From positions 1 through 32,080 of the forward strand of contig DIVL01000053.1 in assembly GCA_002435825.1 (NCBI GenBank): a stretch of DNA of 32,080 nt. Reading direction: 5' to 3'. The notes beneath the pieces were generated by a model, which was not told the DNA's origin, did no database searches, and worked only from the letters and a program-made list of their open reading frames with translations. How positions within the stretch are numbered: the stretch's first letter is position 1; each line of letters starts with the position of its first letter. This document shows, piece after piece, positions 15,762 to 24,329 of the stretch. A program made the translations under genes and the position numbers. The DNA is from Anaerolineaceae bacterium UBA6133 (lineage in GTDB: Bacteria > Chloroflexota > Anaerolineae > Anaerolineales > Anaerolineaceae).

Positions 15762-16961
15762 TTATCTTTTTAAGACATCCGCAATGATTTCGAGTGCCCA
15801 GTCAAGGGTTTCTTTCTCGATAACGAGCGGTGGGGCAAAGCGGATCACATGGTCGTGTGTTTCCTTGGCGAGGATGCCAGCATCCTGCAGCATTTCGCAG
15901 TAGCGGCGGGCGCCACCAGCTTCAGGATAGAGCTCAACACCGATCAGCAAGCCGCGTCCGCGGACTTGTTTCACGACGGGGGAGTCAATTTCGCGCAGTT
16001 TCGACATGAAATAATTGCCTAGTTCAGTTGCCCGCTCTGCCAGGTGTTCCTGGTCAAGAACTTCAAGGGCTGCCACAGCTACAGCTGCGGCGAGCGGGCT
16101 GCCGCCGAAGGTGGAACCATGTTCGCCGGGTTCGAAGAGCCCCAAAACTGCGTCGTCAGAAAGAACTGCCGAAACGGGATACATACCAGCGGAGAGAGCT
16201 TTGCCGATGACTGTAACATCCGGACGAACGCCTTCGTGCTGCGAGGCAAACCACTTACCGGTCCGGCAAAGACCAGTCTGGATTTCATCAGCAATGAATA
16301 AAACGTTGTTTTCTTTGCACAGATCTGAGACAGCTTTGAGATAGCCATCGGGAGGCAAAACCACGCCATTTTCGCCCTGAATTGGCTCGAGCATGATAGC
16401 AGCGGTATTTGGCGTGATGGCGGCTTTCATTTCTTCGATACTGCCGTACGCGACAACTTTGAAGCCGGGCGTGAAGGGTCCGAAGGCGTCTCTGTAGAAG
16501 TCTTCGGTAGAGAAAGAAACGATCGTTACCGTCCGCCCGTGGAAGTTTCCAGCAGCGACGATAATTTCGGCTTCATACTTGGGAACACCCTTGATCACAT
16601 AAGCCCACTTGCGGGCGATCTTGATTGCTGACTCGACGGCTTCGGCGCCGCTATTCATGGGCAGCACGCGCTCATAACCGGTCAGGTCTACCAGTTTTTT
16701 GTAAAGCAAACCAAGTTTATCGTTGCGGAAGGCGCGTGAGGTCAAGGCAATTTTTTGAGCCTGGTCGACCATCGCCTTGACGACGTGCGGGTGGCAGTGC
16801 CCCTGGTTGACAGCAGAATAGGCACTGAGACAGTCGAGGTATTTCTTGCCTTCCACATCCCAAACCCAAACGCCTTTGCCCTCAGAAAGAACAACACTCA
16901 GCGGCTTGTAATTATGCGCGCCATATTTGTCTTCGAGTTCAATGTAGTCTTTAGTATTCAT
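15762..16961 (-). CDS. rocD: Ornithine--oxo-acid transaminase
   Basis: This class III PLP aminotransferase interconverts ornithine plus 2-oxoglutarate and glutamate-5-semialdehyde plus glutamate. PLP ligands are D225 in FIADEIQTG and the Schiff-base lysine K254 in VIGKALSAG. The start (YIELEDKYGAHNYKPLSVVL) and the segments MNSGAEAVESAIK and EPIQGENGV are characteristic of the ornithine branch rather than acetylornithine aminotransferase. At 399 residues it is full length. Its ATG follows the argF stop directly (TAAATG). The pairing with argF fits control of the ornithine pool and a route between proline or glutamate and arginine. Confidence 0.92.
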   Translation of the reverse strand: MNTKDYIELEDKYGAHNYKPLSVVLSEGKGVWVWDVEGKKYLDCLSAYSAVNQGHCHPHVVKAMVDQAQKIALTSRAFRNDKLGLLYKKLVDLTGYERVLPMNSGAEAVESAIKIARKWAYVIKGVPKYEAEIIVAAGNFHGRTVTIVSFSTEDFYRDAFGPFTPGFKVVAYGSIEEMKAAITPNTAAIMLEPIQGENGVVLPPDGYLKAVSDLCKENNVLFIADEIQTGLCRTGKWFASQHEGVRPDVTVIGKALSAGMYPVSAVLSDDAVLGLFEPGEHGSTFGGSPLAAAVAVAALEVLDQEHLAERATELGNYFMSKLREIDSPVVKQVRGRGLLIGVELYPEAGGARRYCEMLQDAGILAKETHDHVIRFAPPLVIEKETLDWALEIIADVLKR

Positions 16962-17888
16962 TTATTTCTCTCCTAGTAGTGTTTGCAAAATAGCTTTTTG
17001 TGCGTGCAGGCGATTGTGCGCTTGTGGGAAGAGGCGTGAGTGAGGTCCGTCAGCAACTTCGTCTGTGATCTCCTGGTTTCGGTGAGCGGGCAGACAGTGA
17101 AGCACAATCGCTTCCGGTTCGGCTTCAGCTACCAGCTGGTCATTAACCTGATAAGGGGGAAAGACCAGTTCACGTTTGGCGGTTTCTTCTTCCTGACCCA
17201 TGCTTGTCCAGGTGTCGGTGTAAATCACATGAGCACCCTCGACAGCTTCGTGGGGATCGCGCAGAAAAGCTAACTTGCTACCGCTGGCAGCCGCGATCGG
17301 TTTTACAGTTTCGATTGCTTCTACCGGCATGTCGTAATCTACAGGATTTGCGATGGTGAAATTCGCGCCTAATTTGGCGGCGATCTGCATCAGCGAAACA
17401 GCCACGTTGTTGCCATCGCCGACATAAGTGATATTGACATCTTTGATCTTGCCGAATTCTTCATAAACAGTCATGATGTCTGCCATTGCCTGGCAGGGAT
17501 GACTGTAATCACTGAGACCATTGATGACCGGGATGGACGACCATTTGGCAAGCTCGAGCACGTGTTGGTGCTCAAAGACGCGCGCCATGATGCCATGTAC
17601 CATGCCAGAAAGTACCCGGGCGATGTCGGCAATGGACTCGCGTTTACCCAGTCCGATTTCATTTGGTGAGAGATAGAGTGCATCTCCACCGAGGTGGCGC
17701 ATGCCCATGTCGAAACTGACCCGCGTGCGCAGTGAAGGCTTCTGAAAAATCAACGCCAACACTTTACCTCTCAGTGTGGGCTGATTGCCGCCTGCCTGAT
17801 ACTCTTTCTTCAGGTCAATGGCTAAATCGAGCAAGGCGAGCAGTTCTTCAGGGGTGTAATCGATGATGTCCAAAAAATCTTTATGCAT
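16962..17888 (-). CDS. argF: Ornithine carbamoyltransferase
   Basis: The enzyme makes citrulline from ornithine and carbamoyl phosphate, or runs the reverse phosphorolysis in catabolic settings. The carbamoyl-phosphate site is SLRTR at 52-56 (common variant of STRTR) plus HPCQ at 130-133. The ornithine side shows DTWTSMGQE near 225 and HCLPAHR at 264-270, which separates it from aspartate carbamoyltransferase. Its 308 residues are normal. It is the first gene of argF-rocD-pyk, with AAGGAGA about 13 bases before the ATG and a hairpin-bearing leader. No arginine deiminase or carbamate kinase genes flank it, so direction in vivo is undecided. Confidence 0.93.
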   Translation of the reverse strand: MHKDFLDIIDYTPEELLALLDLAIDLKKEYQAGGNQPTLRGKVLALIFQKPSLRTRVSFDMGMRHLGGDALYLSPNEIGLGKRESIADIARVLSGMVHGIMARVFEHQHVLELAKWSSIPVINGLSDYSHPCQAMADIMTVYEEFGKIKDVNITYVGDGNNVAVSLMQIAAKLGANFTIANPVDYDMPVEAIETVKPIAAASGSKLAFLRDPHEAVEGAHVIYTDTWTSMGQEEETAKRELVFPPYQVNDQLVAEAEPEAIVLHCLPAHRNQEITDEVADGPHSRLFPQAHNRLHAQKAILQTLLGEK

Positions 17889-17932
17889 AATAATTCTTAA
17901 GGTCTCCTTTTTTATTCAGCATATTGAATAGA

Positions 17933-17959
17933 ATCGCACGCAAATAGAATCCGTGCGAT
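17933..17959 (-). promoter_or_regulatory. Leader hairpin upstream of argF
   Basis: An 8-bp perfect inverted repeat (ATCGCACG with CGTGCGAT, loop of 11 bases) lies between the predicted promoter and the argF ribosome site. A second short palindrome (ATTCA...TGAAT) lies next to it at about 17913-17928. It is not followed by a T-run in the minus direction, so an operator or RNA stem is more likely than a terminator. Confidence 0.4.
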
Positions 17960-17970
17960 CACCTGGTTGG

Positions 17971-17979
17971 ATTGTACCA
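17971..17979 (-). promoter_or_regulatory. Extended -10 promoter of argF-rocD-pyk
   Basis: On the minus strand the sequence TGGTACAAT gives an extended -10 element with TACAAT at 17971-17976. No good -35 hexamer is seen. The predicted start lies near 17964, leaving a leader of about 75 bases. Confidence 0.45.
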
Positions 17980-18092
17980 GAATTATCGCTTTCAGCCTGT
18001 TTTAGGATGAGAAATGCTTATCAATTAATCCACTCCCGCAAGCTTGGCGAAAGGAAATTGAGGACTTCTTTTTTGGAACGAAAGCGGAGGAG

Positions 18093-18557
18093 CTAAACTG
18101 GTTCGTGAATGCTTTTTTGGATTGGATTGTTGAGTTCCGCAAGGATCTCATCTTGCAAATCGGACATCTCCTGCCATTCGGAGGGCGTGCTGTGGTCCAT
18201 GCCTGCCAGGTGCAATATGCCGTGCACGAGCAGCATTTCGAGCTCCGCCATCATTTCCAGTCCACGAGTCTCTGCCTGTCTTCTTGCCGTTTCGTAAGAG
18301 ATCATGATATCGCCCAGGTAGGTCTCTCCACTCTCCGGATCAGTAAAGGCGTTTTCGAAAGAAAGTACATCCGTGACTTCATCAGTGTCGCGATATTGAA
18401 GGTTGAATTTTTGTATTGTGCGGTCGTCAGTTACCTGGAGCGTGATTTCCGGTGGAGTATCAAAGCCCAACAGGCTGAAGGCAGTGGAGGCGGCTCTTTG
18501 TAATCGTCTGATATCCAGTTCTTTTCGGACTGCCTGGCGTGATTTTATCGTGAGCAT
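18093..18557 (-). CDS. ybeY: Endoribonuclease YbeY (16S rRNA maturation)
   Basis: YbeY is a zinc-dependent endoribonuclease needed for 16S rRNA 3' end maturation and ribosome quality control. The metal site is HGILHLAGMDH with H112, H116 and H122. Upstream motifs NLQYRDTDEVTDVLSFE and YLGDIMIS are typical. The 154-residue length is normal. The ATG follows the pgpH stop after one base (TAATATG), so it is the last gene of a six-gene minus-strand operon. In many bacteria ybeY also lies next to a PgpH-type gene, which supports both calls. Confidence 0.96.
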   Translation of the reverse strand: MLTIKSRQAVRKELDIRRLQRAASTAFSLLGFDTPPEITLQVTDDRTIQKFNLQYRDTDEVTDVLSFENAFTDPESGETYLGDIMISYETARRQAETRGLEMMAELEMLLVHGILHLAGMDHSTPSEWQEMSDLQDEILAELNNPIQKSIHEPV

Positions 18558-18558
18558 A

Positions 18559-20697
18559 TTAGTTTTCAGCAGGTGTTTGGGTTTGATTTGTGACGTTAAC
18601 CGGTTCAGTTTTGCCGCGCCTGGTCTCAGGGTATTGGATGCGGGGGTGGTAAGACCGCTGAAGTGTCTTGAAAAATGAATCCCGAATGGTACTGATGTCT
18701 TTGAGCGTCAGGTCGGTGTTGTCAAATTGACCTGCGTCCTTGCAGGTATTGATAATCGCGTTGATTGCATCAAGGATCTCTTCATCGCTATGGGAGTTCT
18801 GAGCACGGGATATGGCTTCGGTGCCATCAGCGAGCATCAGGATGGCTGTTTCTTTTGAGCGGGGAGCTGGACCTGGATATCTGAACATTTCCGGATCAAC
18901 TTCGTCGGGATTCTCAGCTGCTGACAGAGCTTTTCCGTACTGGTAGCGGGTTAGCATCGTGCCGTGGTGTTCGCGGATGAAGTCTATCACCCTGGAAGGC
19001 AGACGATAACGTTTGGCAAGGGCAACCCCATCGGTTATGTGCTTGATGATGGTTGCTGCGGCAATTTCCGGGGAGATATCGTCATGCGAGTCAACGCTGC
19101 CGCGAGCTTGATTTTCAACGAAGAAACCCGGGTTTTCGGATTTGCCAACGTCATGATACAGAGCGCCAACTCTGACCAGCAGCCTGTCTGCTCCGATGGC
19201 TTCGGCAGCTTGTTCCGCCAGGTTGGAGACTTGCAGGCTGTGTTGGTAGGACCCGGGCATGGTCTGCAGCACTTGCTGCATCAAAGGGTGATCGGGTCTG
19301 GAAATATCCATCAATTGCAGGGCGGTGGGGATATCAAGCACGAAAGAGAAAATATATTCGAACAGAATTGTGAGCGTGCCAGATGCGAGCCCATTTAACA
19401 ATGCAGAGGCGATTAGTGAAACTAAACCCAACCAATCCGTGAAAGAATCGCCAATGCGAAAAATGAGGACCAACGCTATGCCAACCAGGCTCACAACTAA
19501 ACCAGCGCCAATAAACGAGCTGATCCTCCTGGCTCTCCCAATCACGAAGATGCCGGCAAAGGTTGGGAGGATGTAAAAGAGAGCCAGCTCCATGTCGCGT
19601 GGGTGACCAAAGACAATAAGAATTGCCAGCAACATGCTCATCAAGATGCCGGTTTCAACCCGCAATACGATCGCGACTGTCAGACCAAAGGCAGCCACAG
19701 GAAAGATCCAGGGAATGACAGTGCGGTCCAATACCAGGAAACGAGCCAGTGCGAGGAATACCAAGAAGAAAATCGCCAACATGACAATCGTCCTGTTTTC
19801 CATCAAGGCTTGGAATTTTCGCCGGCGATTGTAGTACGTCACACAGATCAAGCCACAGACGGCAACCAAAATTCCACTGGTGATCAATAGATTGGTTCGG
19901 TTCTCTGGTTCACCCAGTCCGAAGACATTCAGGGATTCCAGGTCAGCAAGCCCAATAATTTGACCCCGGCGAACCAATACCTCGCCTGCCATGATTTGCC
20001 TGGTGATTGGTTCCACACTATTTCTGGCAGTTTCCCTGGCTTGCTGGGTCTGTGTTTCGCTGAACAAACTGGTAGGCACGATCAGCGGTGAGACAATCAT
20101 TGTAATCAACTGGGTTTGATCGCTTTTAAATCCGAAATCGATGACAGCTGGCAGATTGCTGCGTACACGACCGATCTGGTCGTTGCGTATACTGTCGCGC
20201 AGGACCAGCTCGAGCACTCGGTTTGCTTCTGTGCTGACCGCCTGCCAATCTTCGTCTGTCAGGTTCAAAATAGCTTCGTAAGCCTCATCCTTCAGAGTAA
20301 GCTTGGCAGCTGAACGCATGTCGTTGATTTTCTGCTGCCGGGTCGAAAACTTGTCGTTTCGAACGGATGTAAAGAAATAGATAGCGTTGTTCAATATTTC
20401 AAGCTGCGCTTTGGCAATGCCGGGATCTGCCGGGAGAAAAATCGGCTCAACTCCCGCTGCAGCTTCTTTGCGGGCTTCATCGGTAAAGACTTTGGACTCA
20501 AAAGTGATGGAAAACGGGGCGGTTATTTCTTGTGGGGCGACTTGTCCGATCCGGACCGCTTCGTTTTGATCACTAAGGATATCAGGCAGGACAAGACAAC
20601 CAAAGGCTACAAGACACGAAATGACCAAAATGAGTGCGTTGATCACTCCCTTGGCGGTCTTTTTGCTTGATTTATTCGCGGGTGTCTTTCTTGCCAT
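18559..20697 (-). CDS. pgpH: 7TM-HD membrane phosphodiesterase, PgpH/YqfF type
   Basis: The 712-residue protein starts with one TM helix (about 18-38). An extracytoplasmic 7TMR-HDED domain follows to about 265, then about seven TM helices (270-455), then a cytoplasmic HD hydrolase domain. HD residues are H486 (GSYQHSLQV), H515-D516 (YHDVGKSENP) and H577-H578 (EHHGTM). Members of this family characterised in Listeria hydrolyse cyclic di-AMP. That activity is inferred here from architecture. No diadenylate cyclase gene is in the window. It lies between yqeY and ybeY with gaps of only 1-4 bases. Confidence 0.93.
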   Translation of the reverse strand: MARKTPANKSSKKTAKGVINALILVISCLVAFGCLVLPDILSDQNEAVRIGQVAPQEITAPFSITFESKVFTDEARKEAAAGVEPIFLPADPGIAKAQLEILNNAIYFFTSVRNDKFSTRQQKINDMRSAAKLTLKDEAYEAILNLTDEDWQAVSTEANRVLELVLRDSIRNDQIGRVRSNLPAVIDFGFKSDQTQLITMIVSPLIVPTSLFSETQTQQARETARNSVEPITRQIMAGEVLVRRGQIIGLADLESLNVFGLGEPENRTNLLITSGILVAVCGLICVTYYNRRRKFQALMENRTIVMLAIFFLVFLALARFLVLDRTVIPWIFPVAAFGLTVAIVLRVETGILMSMLLAILIVFGHPRDMELALFYILPTFAGIFVIGRARRISSFIGAGLVVSLVGIALVLIFRIGDSFTDWLGLVSLIASALLNGLASGTLTILFEYIFSFVLDIPTALQLMDISRPDHPLMQQVLQTMPGSYQHSLQVSNLAEQAAEAIGADRLLVRVGALYHDVGKSENPGFFVENQARGSVDSHDDISPEIAAATIIKHITDGVALAKRYRLPSRVIDFIREHHGTMLTRYQYGKALSAAENPDEVDPEMFRYPGPAPRSKETAILMLADGTEAISRAQNSHSDEEILDAINAIINTCKDAGQFDNTDLTLKDISTIRDSFFKTLQRSYHPRIQYPETRRGKTEPVNVTNQTQTPAEN

Positions 20698-20701
20698 GCG
20701 T

Positions 20702-21148
20702 TTACCCTGTCAGAAGTTCTCGTACCACGCGGCTGGCTTCAGCATTGCTGGCTCTTCCTGCCAGTAGAGGTTGGAGAGTCTTCATCACAACGCCCATGTC
20801 CTTGATCGAGGTGGCGTTGCATTGTTCAATCACACGGCGAACCAGGTCCTGCAATTCTTCTGCATTCAGTTGTGCCGGCAGGTATGCCTTTAAGCAGGCA
20901 ATTTCCGCGTCAGCTTGTGCTACCAGTTCCTCTCGATGGGCTTTCTCCGCATCGGACTTGCTTTCCTGGCGGGTTTTGATTTCCTTCTGAATGATTGCCA
21001 TGATTTCGTCCTGGTCAAGTTCTTTGCCCTTGGCAACTTCTGCCAACTGGATGGCTGCTTTGATCATTTTGACTACCCACTTTTTGGTTTCATCGTGGGT
21101 TTTCATGGCGTGGACCAGGTCTGCTTGCAAGCGTTCTTTTAAACTCAT
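20702..21148 (-). CDS. YqeY/GatB-like domain protein
   Basis: The sequence begins MSLKERLQADLVHAMK and contains the family segments RIQ-like MIKAAIQLAEVAKGKELDQDE and ACLKAYLPAQLNAEEL. It ends with the helical tail shared with GatB, the amidotransferase subunit. YqeY proteins bind tRNA-related substrates through this tail, but their role is not settled. The frame is open from 21190 inside comEA, but the ATG at 21148 gives the family's usual start and about 148 residues. It sits four bases before pgpH in the same operon. Confidence 0.9.
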   Translation of the reverse strand: MSLKERLQADLVHAMKTHDETKKWVVKMIKAAIQLAEVAKGKELDQDEIMAIIQKEIKTRQESKSDAEKAHREELVAQADAEIACLKAYLPAQLNAEELQDLVRRVIEQCNATSIKDMGVVMKTLQPLLAGRASNAEASRVVRELLTG

Positions 21149-21179
21149 GGTTTTATTATACCTTTCTCTCCCTGCTTGC

Positions 21180-21761
21180 TCATTCACCAAGCGTGATCAG
21201 TCCCTCGAGCTTTTCGAAAAGTGACTTACTGATCCCATCCACTCTCATCAAATCTTCCAGTGCGGTAAAAAGACCGTTTTTCTGCCTGTAATCAAGAATT
21301 GCCTGCGCCTTTACTTCACCAATGCCCGGAAGACTGTCCAGTTCCGCAAAGCTGGCAGTATTTATGTTGACCAGCGGGGATGTTGCTATACTCAATCCTC
21401 TATCGTCAGTCGTCAATGTCAGATCCTGTGCCGGTGGAATGTATAACCTCTGACCATCCACTAATACGGCCGCGAGATTAAGTGATTGGGGATCAGCCTC
21501 TTCTTGCAATCCACCTGCAGCATGGATCGCGTCTTCCATGCGCGCGGTGTCTGGCAGGGTGTAGACACCTGGAACTTTGACTTCACCAGTCACGTGGACG
21601 CGGATAAGTTTGGGCGTGGAGGTAGGGTCTGGCGTCAGGTTGGGCGTGTGAGTGACAAGCGCCATAGGCTGCCCCCTTTGAGGGGAAACCACCAGGAGGA
21701 TGGTGCCCACCACAACCAATCCGAGCAAAAAACCAGCCAATGTCTGCTGCCAGGGCTTCAT
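21180..21761 (-). CDS. comEA: ComEA-like DNA-binding protein, SLBB plus helix-hairpin-helix
   Basis: An N-terminal TM helix (about 8-26) anchors the protein. A Thr/Pro linker leads to an SLBB domain (52-112; VHVTGEVKVPGVYTL) and then tandem helix-hairpin-helix motifs (131-193; VNINTASFAELDSLPGIGEVKAQAI). This is the architecture of ComEA, which binds incoming double-stranded DNA at the cell surface during natural transformation. No comEC follows, so competence is not shown by this locus alone. Its ATG overlaps the stop of the DUF1385 gene by four bases (ATGA). Confidence 0.92.
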   Translation of the reverse strand: MKPWQQTLAGFLLGLVVVGTILLVVSPQRGQPMALVTHTPNLTPDPTSTPKLIRVHVTGEVKVPGVYTLPDTARMEDAIHAAGGLQEEADPQSLNLAAVLVDGQRLYIPPAQDLTLTTDDRGLSIATSPLVNINTASFAELDSLPGIGEVKAQAILDYRQKNGLFTALEDLMRVDGISKSLFEKLEGLITLGE

Positions 21762-22687
21762 GCAGAGGTGCCTTCAGAGCCTTTCTGTTCTGCTTCGTAC
21801 ATCAGGTTGAAGGCTTTTATGGATACTTCAAGCATATCTTCCGAGGGTTCACGAGTGGTAAGCTTTTGGAGAGCAAGGTTGGGCTTGATCAGCGCGCGCA
21901 CTAGGGCGGACCCGTCCATGTGCCTTGCAGCAAAACGGATATATTCATATGCCAATCCCGAAACAACAGGCAGAAGCAGGATGCGTGTCAGCAGGCGCCA
22001 ATGCAGGGGTAAAGGGCCCAGTAAGCTGAAAAACAAGATCGAGATCAACACAAGCGTCAGCATAAAGGACGTCCCACAGCGCGGGTGAACAAGGGTAAAC
22101 TCGCTCACATTTTTTGGGATCAGTTCAGCGCCGGCTTCAAAAGCGTTAATGGTTTTGTGTTCCGCGCCGTGATAGGAGAAGACTCGTCGAATTTCTGGCA
22201 TTCTGCCAACCACAGCGAGGTAAACCACCAGCAGGGTGAGACGAATTAATCCTTCCATCAGGTTGCTGAGCCAGGTGCCAAGCGTTCCCCAACGGTCAAA
22301 TCCGATAGGACCGTCCAGCCAACCCGTAACAAGCGCTGGCAGGAGGAAAAAGAGGCCGATACCCAGCCCAAGCGACAACAACACCGCAAGTACCAGGTCT
22401 TTGCCTTCGATTTGTTCGTCTTCCCCACTGACCATGTTGGAGGACTTCGTGAGGAAACGCATACCCAGGTTCAAAGAATCCCACAAACCCAAGACGCCTC
22501 TCAGAAATGGAATGCTCATCCACTTTGAGCGGTAAAGAGCGGGGAGTTTCTCCTCGTAGGTGAGGATCTGACCATCTGGTGCGCGCACAGCCATGGCAAC
22601 ATGCTGTTTGCCGCGCATCATGACCCCTTCCATCACGGCTTGTCCGCCATAGGAAGGGAGTCTCAATTCTTTCTGATTGCCAGTCAC
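21758..22687 (-). CDS. DUF1385 membrane protein (YqhQ family)
   Basis: The N-terminus has the family signature YGGQAVMEGVMMRG at 13-26. Hydrophobic segments lie near 98-123, 147-162, 205-222 and 227-245. Between them is the conserved YHGAEHKTINAFEAG at 172-186 and the sequence HPRCGTSF. The family is widespread in Firmicutes, Chloroflexota and Thermotogota and has no firmly established function. It starts two bases after the M20 dipeptidase and overlaps comEA by four bases, so it is co-transcribed with both. Confidence 0.9.
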   Translation of the reverse strand: MTGNQKELRLPSYGGQAVMEGVMMRGKQHVAMAVRAPDGQILTYEEKLPALYRSKWMSIPFLRGVLGLWDSLNLGMRFLTKSSNMVSGEDEQIEGKDLVLAVLLSLGLGIGLFFLLPALVTGWLDGPIGFDRWGTLGTWLSNLMEGLIRLTLLVVYLAVVGRMPEIRRVFSYHGAEHKTINAFEAGAELIPKNVSEFTLVHPRCGTSFMLTLVLISILFFSLLGPLPLHWRLLTRILLLPVVSGLAYEYIRFAARHMDGSALVRALIKPNLALQKLTTREPSEDMLEVSIKAFNLMYEAEQKGSEGTSA

Positions 22688-22689
22688 GC

Positions 22690-24060
22690 TTAAGCCTCGA
22701 AACTGGTCAGGAAATGGATGTAGGCTTTGATGCCTTTTCGCCAGGTGGGCAGGTGCAAGTGCTCATTGGGGGAGTGGATCGCATCATCGGGCAGTCCAAA
22801 GCCGGTAAGGATTGATTTGACCCCCAAAATTTCCTGCATAACCGTCGCGACGGGAATACTTCCGCCTTCGCGTTTAAAGATCACGTCTTTCTGCCAGGTT
22901 TCTTTAAACGCCTGGATCAGGTTAGGCAATCCGGGAGCGTCGTCTGCCAGGTAGGAAGGTCCGCCAGAGTGCTTGATAAAGCTGACTTTCACTGTTGGAG
23001 GAACCAGTGTCCGAATGTGCTTTTCAGCGAGTTCATATATTTCAGCATGCTGCTGATCTGGAACCAGCCGGCATGAGATTTTCGCTTTGGCGTAGGCAGG
23101 AATGATGGTTTTTGCGCCTTCGCCGATGAAACCAGCATATAGCCCATTCACGTCCAATGTCGGTCTTGCCCCCTGGCGTTCAAGAACCGAATATCCCTGC
23201 TCACCAGAAATCGCGGGCGCGCCAGTTACTTCCAGAAAATCAGCTTCGCTGGTCGGATTCATGGCGATTTTTTGGCGATCGTCATCGCTCAGGATGCGCA
23301 CACGGTCATAGAAGCCAGGAATTGCCACCGAGCCATCCGGGTTGTGCAGTTGGGCGATGATCTTTGCCAGGACGTTGGCTGGGTTGGCAACATTTCCACC
23401 AAAAAGCCCGGAATGCAGATCCATCTTTGGACCGTCAATGCGCACTTCAAAGTAGACCAGTCCACGTAGTCCGTTCACAATCGTGGGACTGTCTTTGCTA
23501 ATCATGCCAGCATCCGGGTTTAGGATCATGTCGCATTTCAGTAAATCAGCATTTTCCCGAATAAAGCCTTCCAGCGATGGAGATCCGATTTCCTCTTCGC
23601 CCTCCAGGATAAATTTGATGTTGATGGGCAGTTCTCCGGTCTTCAGAACGCTCTCAAGCGCGAAGACAGATGCCAGGATCTGACCTTTCATATCCGACGA
23701 TCCGCGGGCATACAAGTTCTCGCCGCGGATGGTTGGTTCAAATGGCGCTGTCGTCCAGGCATCCAGCGGATCTGGCGGCTGCACATCGTAGTGACCATAG
23801 ATCAGGAGGGTTTTTGCTTCTGGCAGAGTTGAGCGTTTCTTAGCAAAAACAACAGGGTGTAAGTCAGTCGGATAGATTTTTACCTCATCCATGCCGAGTT
23901 TCTCAAAATAGGATTTCAGAAATTCGGCCGCTTCATTCATGTGGGGTTTCATCTCCTGGTCGGCGGAGACTGATGGGATCCGCAAGAAGGCCTCAAAGGC
24001 GCCCATCTTTTCAAATTCTGTGTTTTCAAATTCCTGGATTGCTTGTTCGGTTCTGGACAT
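22690..24060 (-). CDS. M20 family dipeptidase / metallopeptidase
   Basis: This 456-residue cytoplasmic peptidase has the di-zinc site of M20 enzymes. H90 and D92 lie in YGHYDVQPPDP, the bridging D123 in RGSSDMKG, and the catalytic and metal glutamates in EGEEEIGS (E156-E157). A dimerisation domain interrupts the catalytic domain at about 200-325. The closest named type is the CNDP-like dipeptidase group rather than DapE or ArgE. Exact substrate is open; short peptides fit an amino-acid fermenter. It is the first gene of the operon that runs to ybeY and has its own promoter candidate. Confidence 0.93.
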   Translation of the reverse strand: MSRTEQAIQEFENTEFEKMGAFEAFLRIPSVSADQEMKPHMNEAAEFLKSYFEKLGMDEVKIYPTDLHPVVFAKKRSTLPEAKTLLIYGHYDVQPPDPLDAWTTAPFEPTIRGENLYARGSSDMKGQILASVFALESVLKTGELPINIKFILEGEEEIGSPSLEGFIRENADLLKCDMILNPDAGMISKDSPTIVNGLRGLVYFEVRIDGPKMDLHSGLFGGNVANPANVLAKIIAQLHNPDGSVAIPGFYDRVRILSDDDRQKIAMNPTSEADFLEVTGAPAISGEQGYSVLERQGARPTLDVNGLYAGFIGEGAKTIIPAYAKAKISCRLVPDQQHAEIYELAEKHIRTLVPPTVKVSFIKHSGGPSYLADDAPGLPNLIQAFKETWQKDVIFKREGGSIPVATVMQEILGVKSILTGFGLPDDAIHSPNEHLHLPTWRKGIKAYIHFLTSFEA

Positions 24061-24084
24061 GTTCTTCCCTCAAATTTTTTTTTG

Positions 24085-24130
24085 ATTATATGCCATTTGG
24101 CTTAAAATCGTGATAGCATAGGCATCACGA
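24085..24130 (-). promoter_or_regulatory. Promoter of the M20-ybeY operon with overlapping inverted repeat
   Basis: On the minus strand TATAAT lies at 24085-24090. The -35 position (24108-24113) falls on the left arm of a 7-bp perfect inverted repeat (TCGTGAT at 24108-24114, ATCACGA at 24124-24130). The overlap suggests a repressor or activator site. No regulator can be named. Confidence 0.45.
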
Positions 24131-24329
24131 CAAGTTTTGCAGCCATACAGAGTAAAATACTGACAACATATTTTTACTAATAATATTTTTATCGAGGATA
24201 TTTATAACATGCTCCTGATTAATTTCCCCATCATCAACTGGATGAACAAACCGTCAAGGCATTCAGTGTGATCGATCAGGCGCTCAAATCCACGATATGG
24301 AATTCCTGGCAGAAGAGGTAATTTGATAA

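Noticed and set aside
17910..17930. Possible ArgR box upstream of argF
   Set aside because: The short palindrome is ATTCA...TGAAT, the reverse arrangement of the TGAAT...ATTCA ARG box, so it is not called as an ArgR site.
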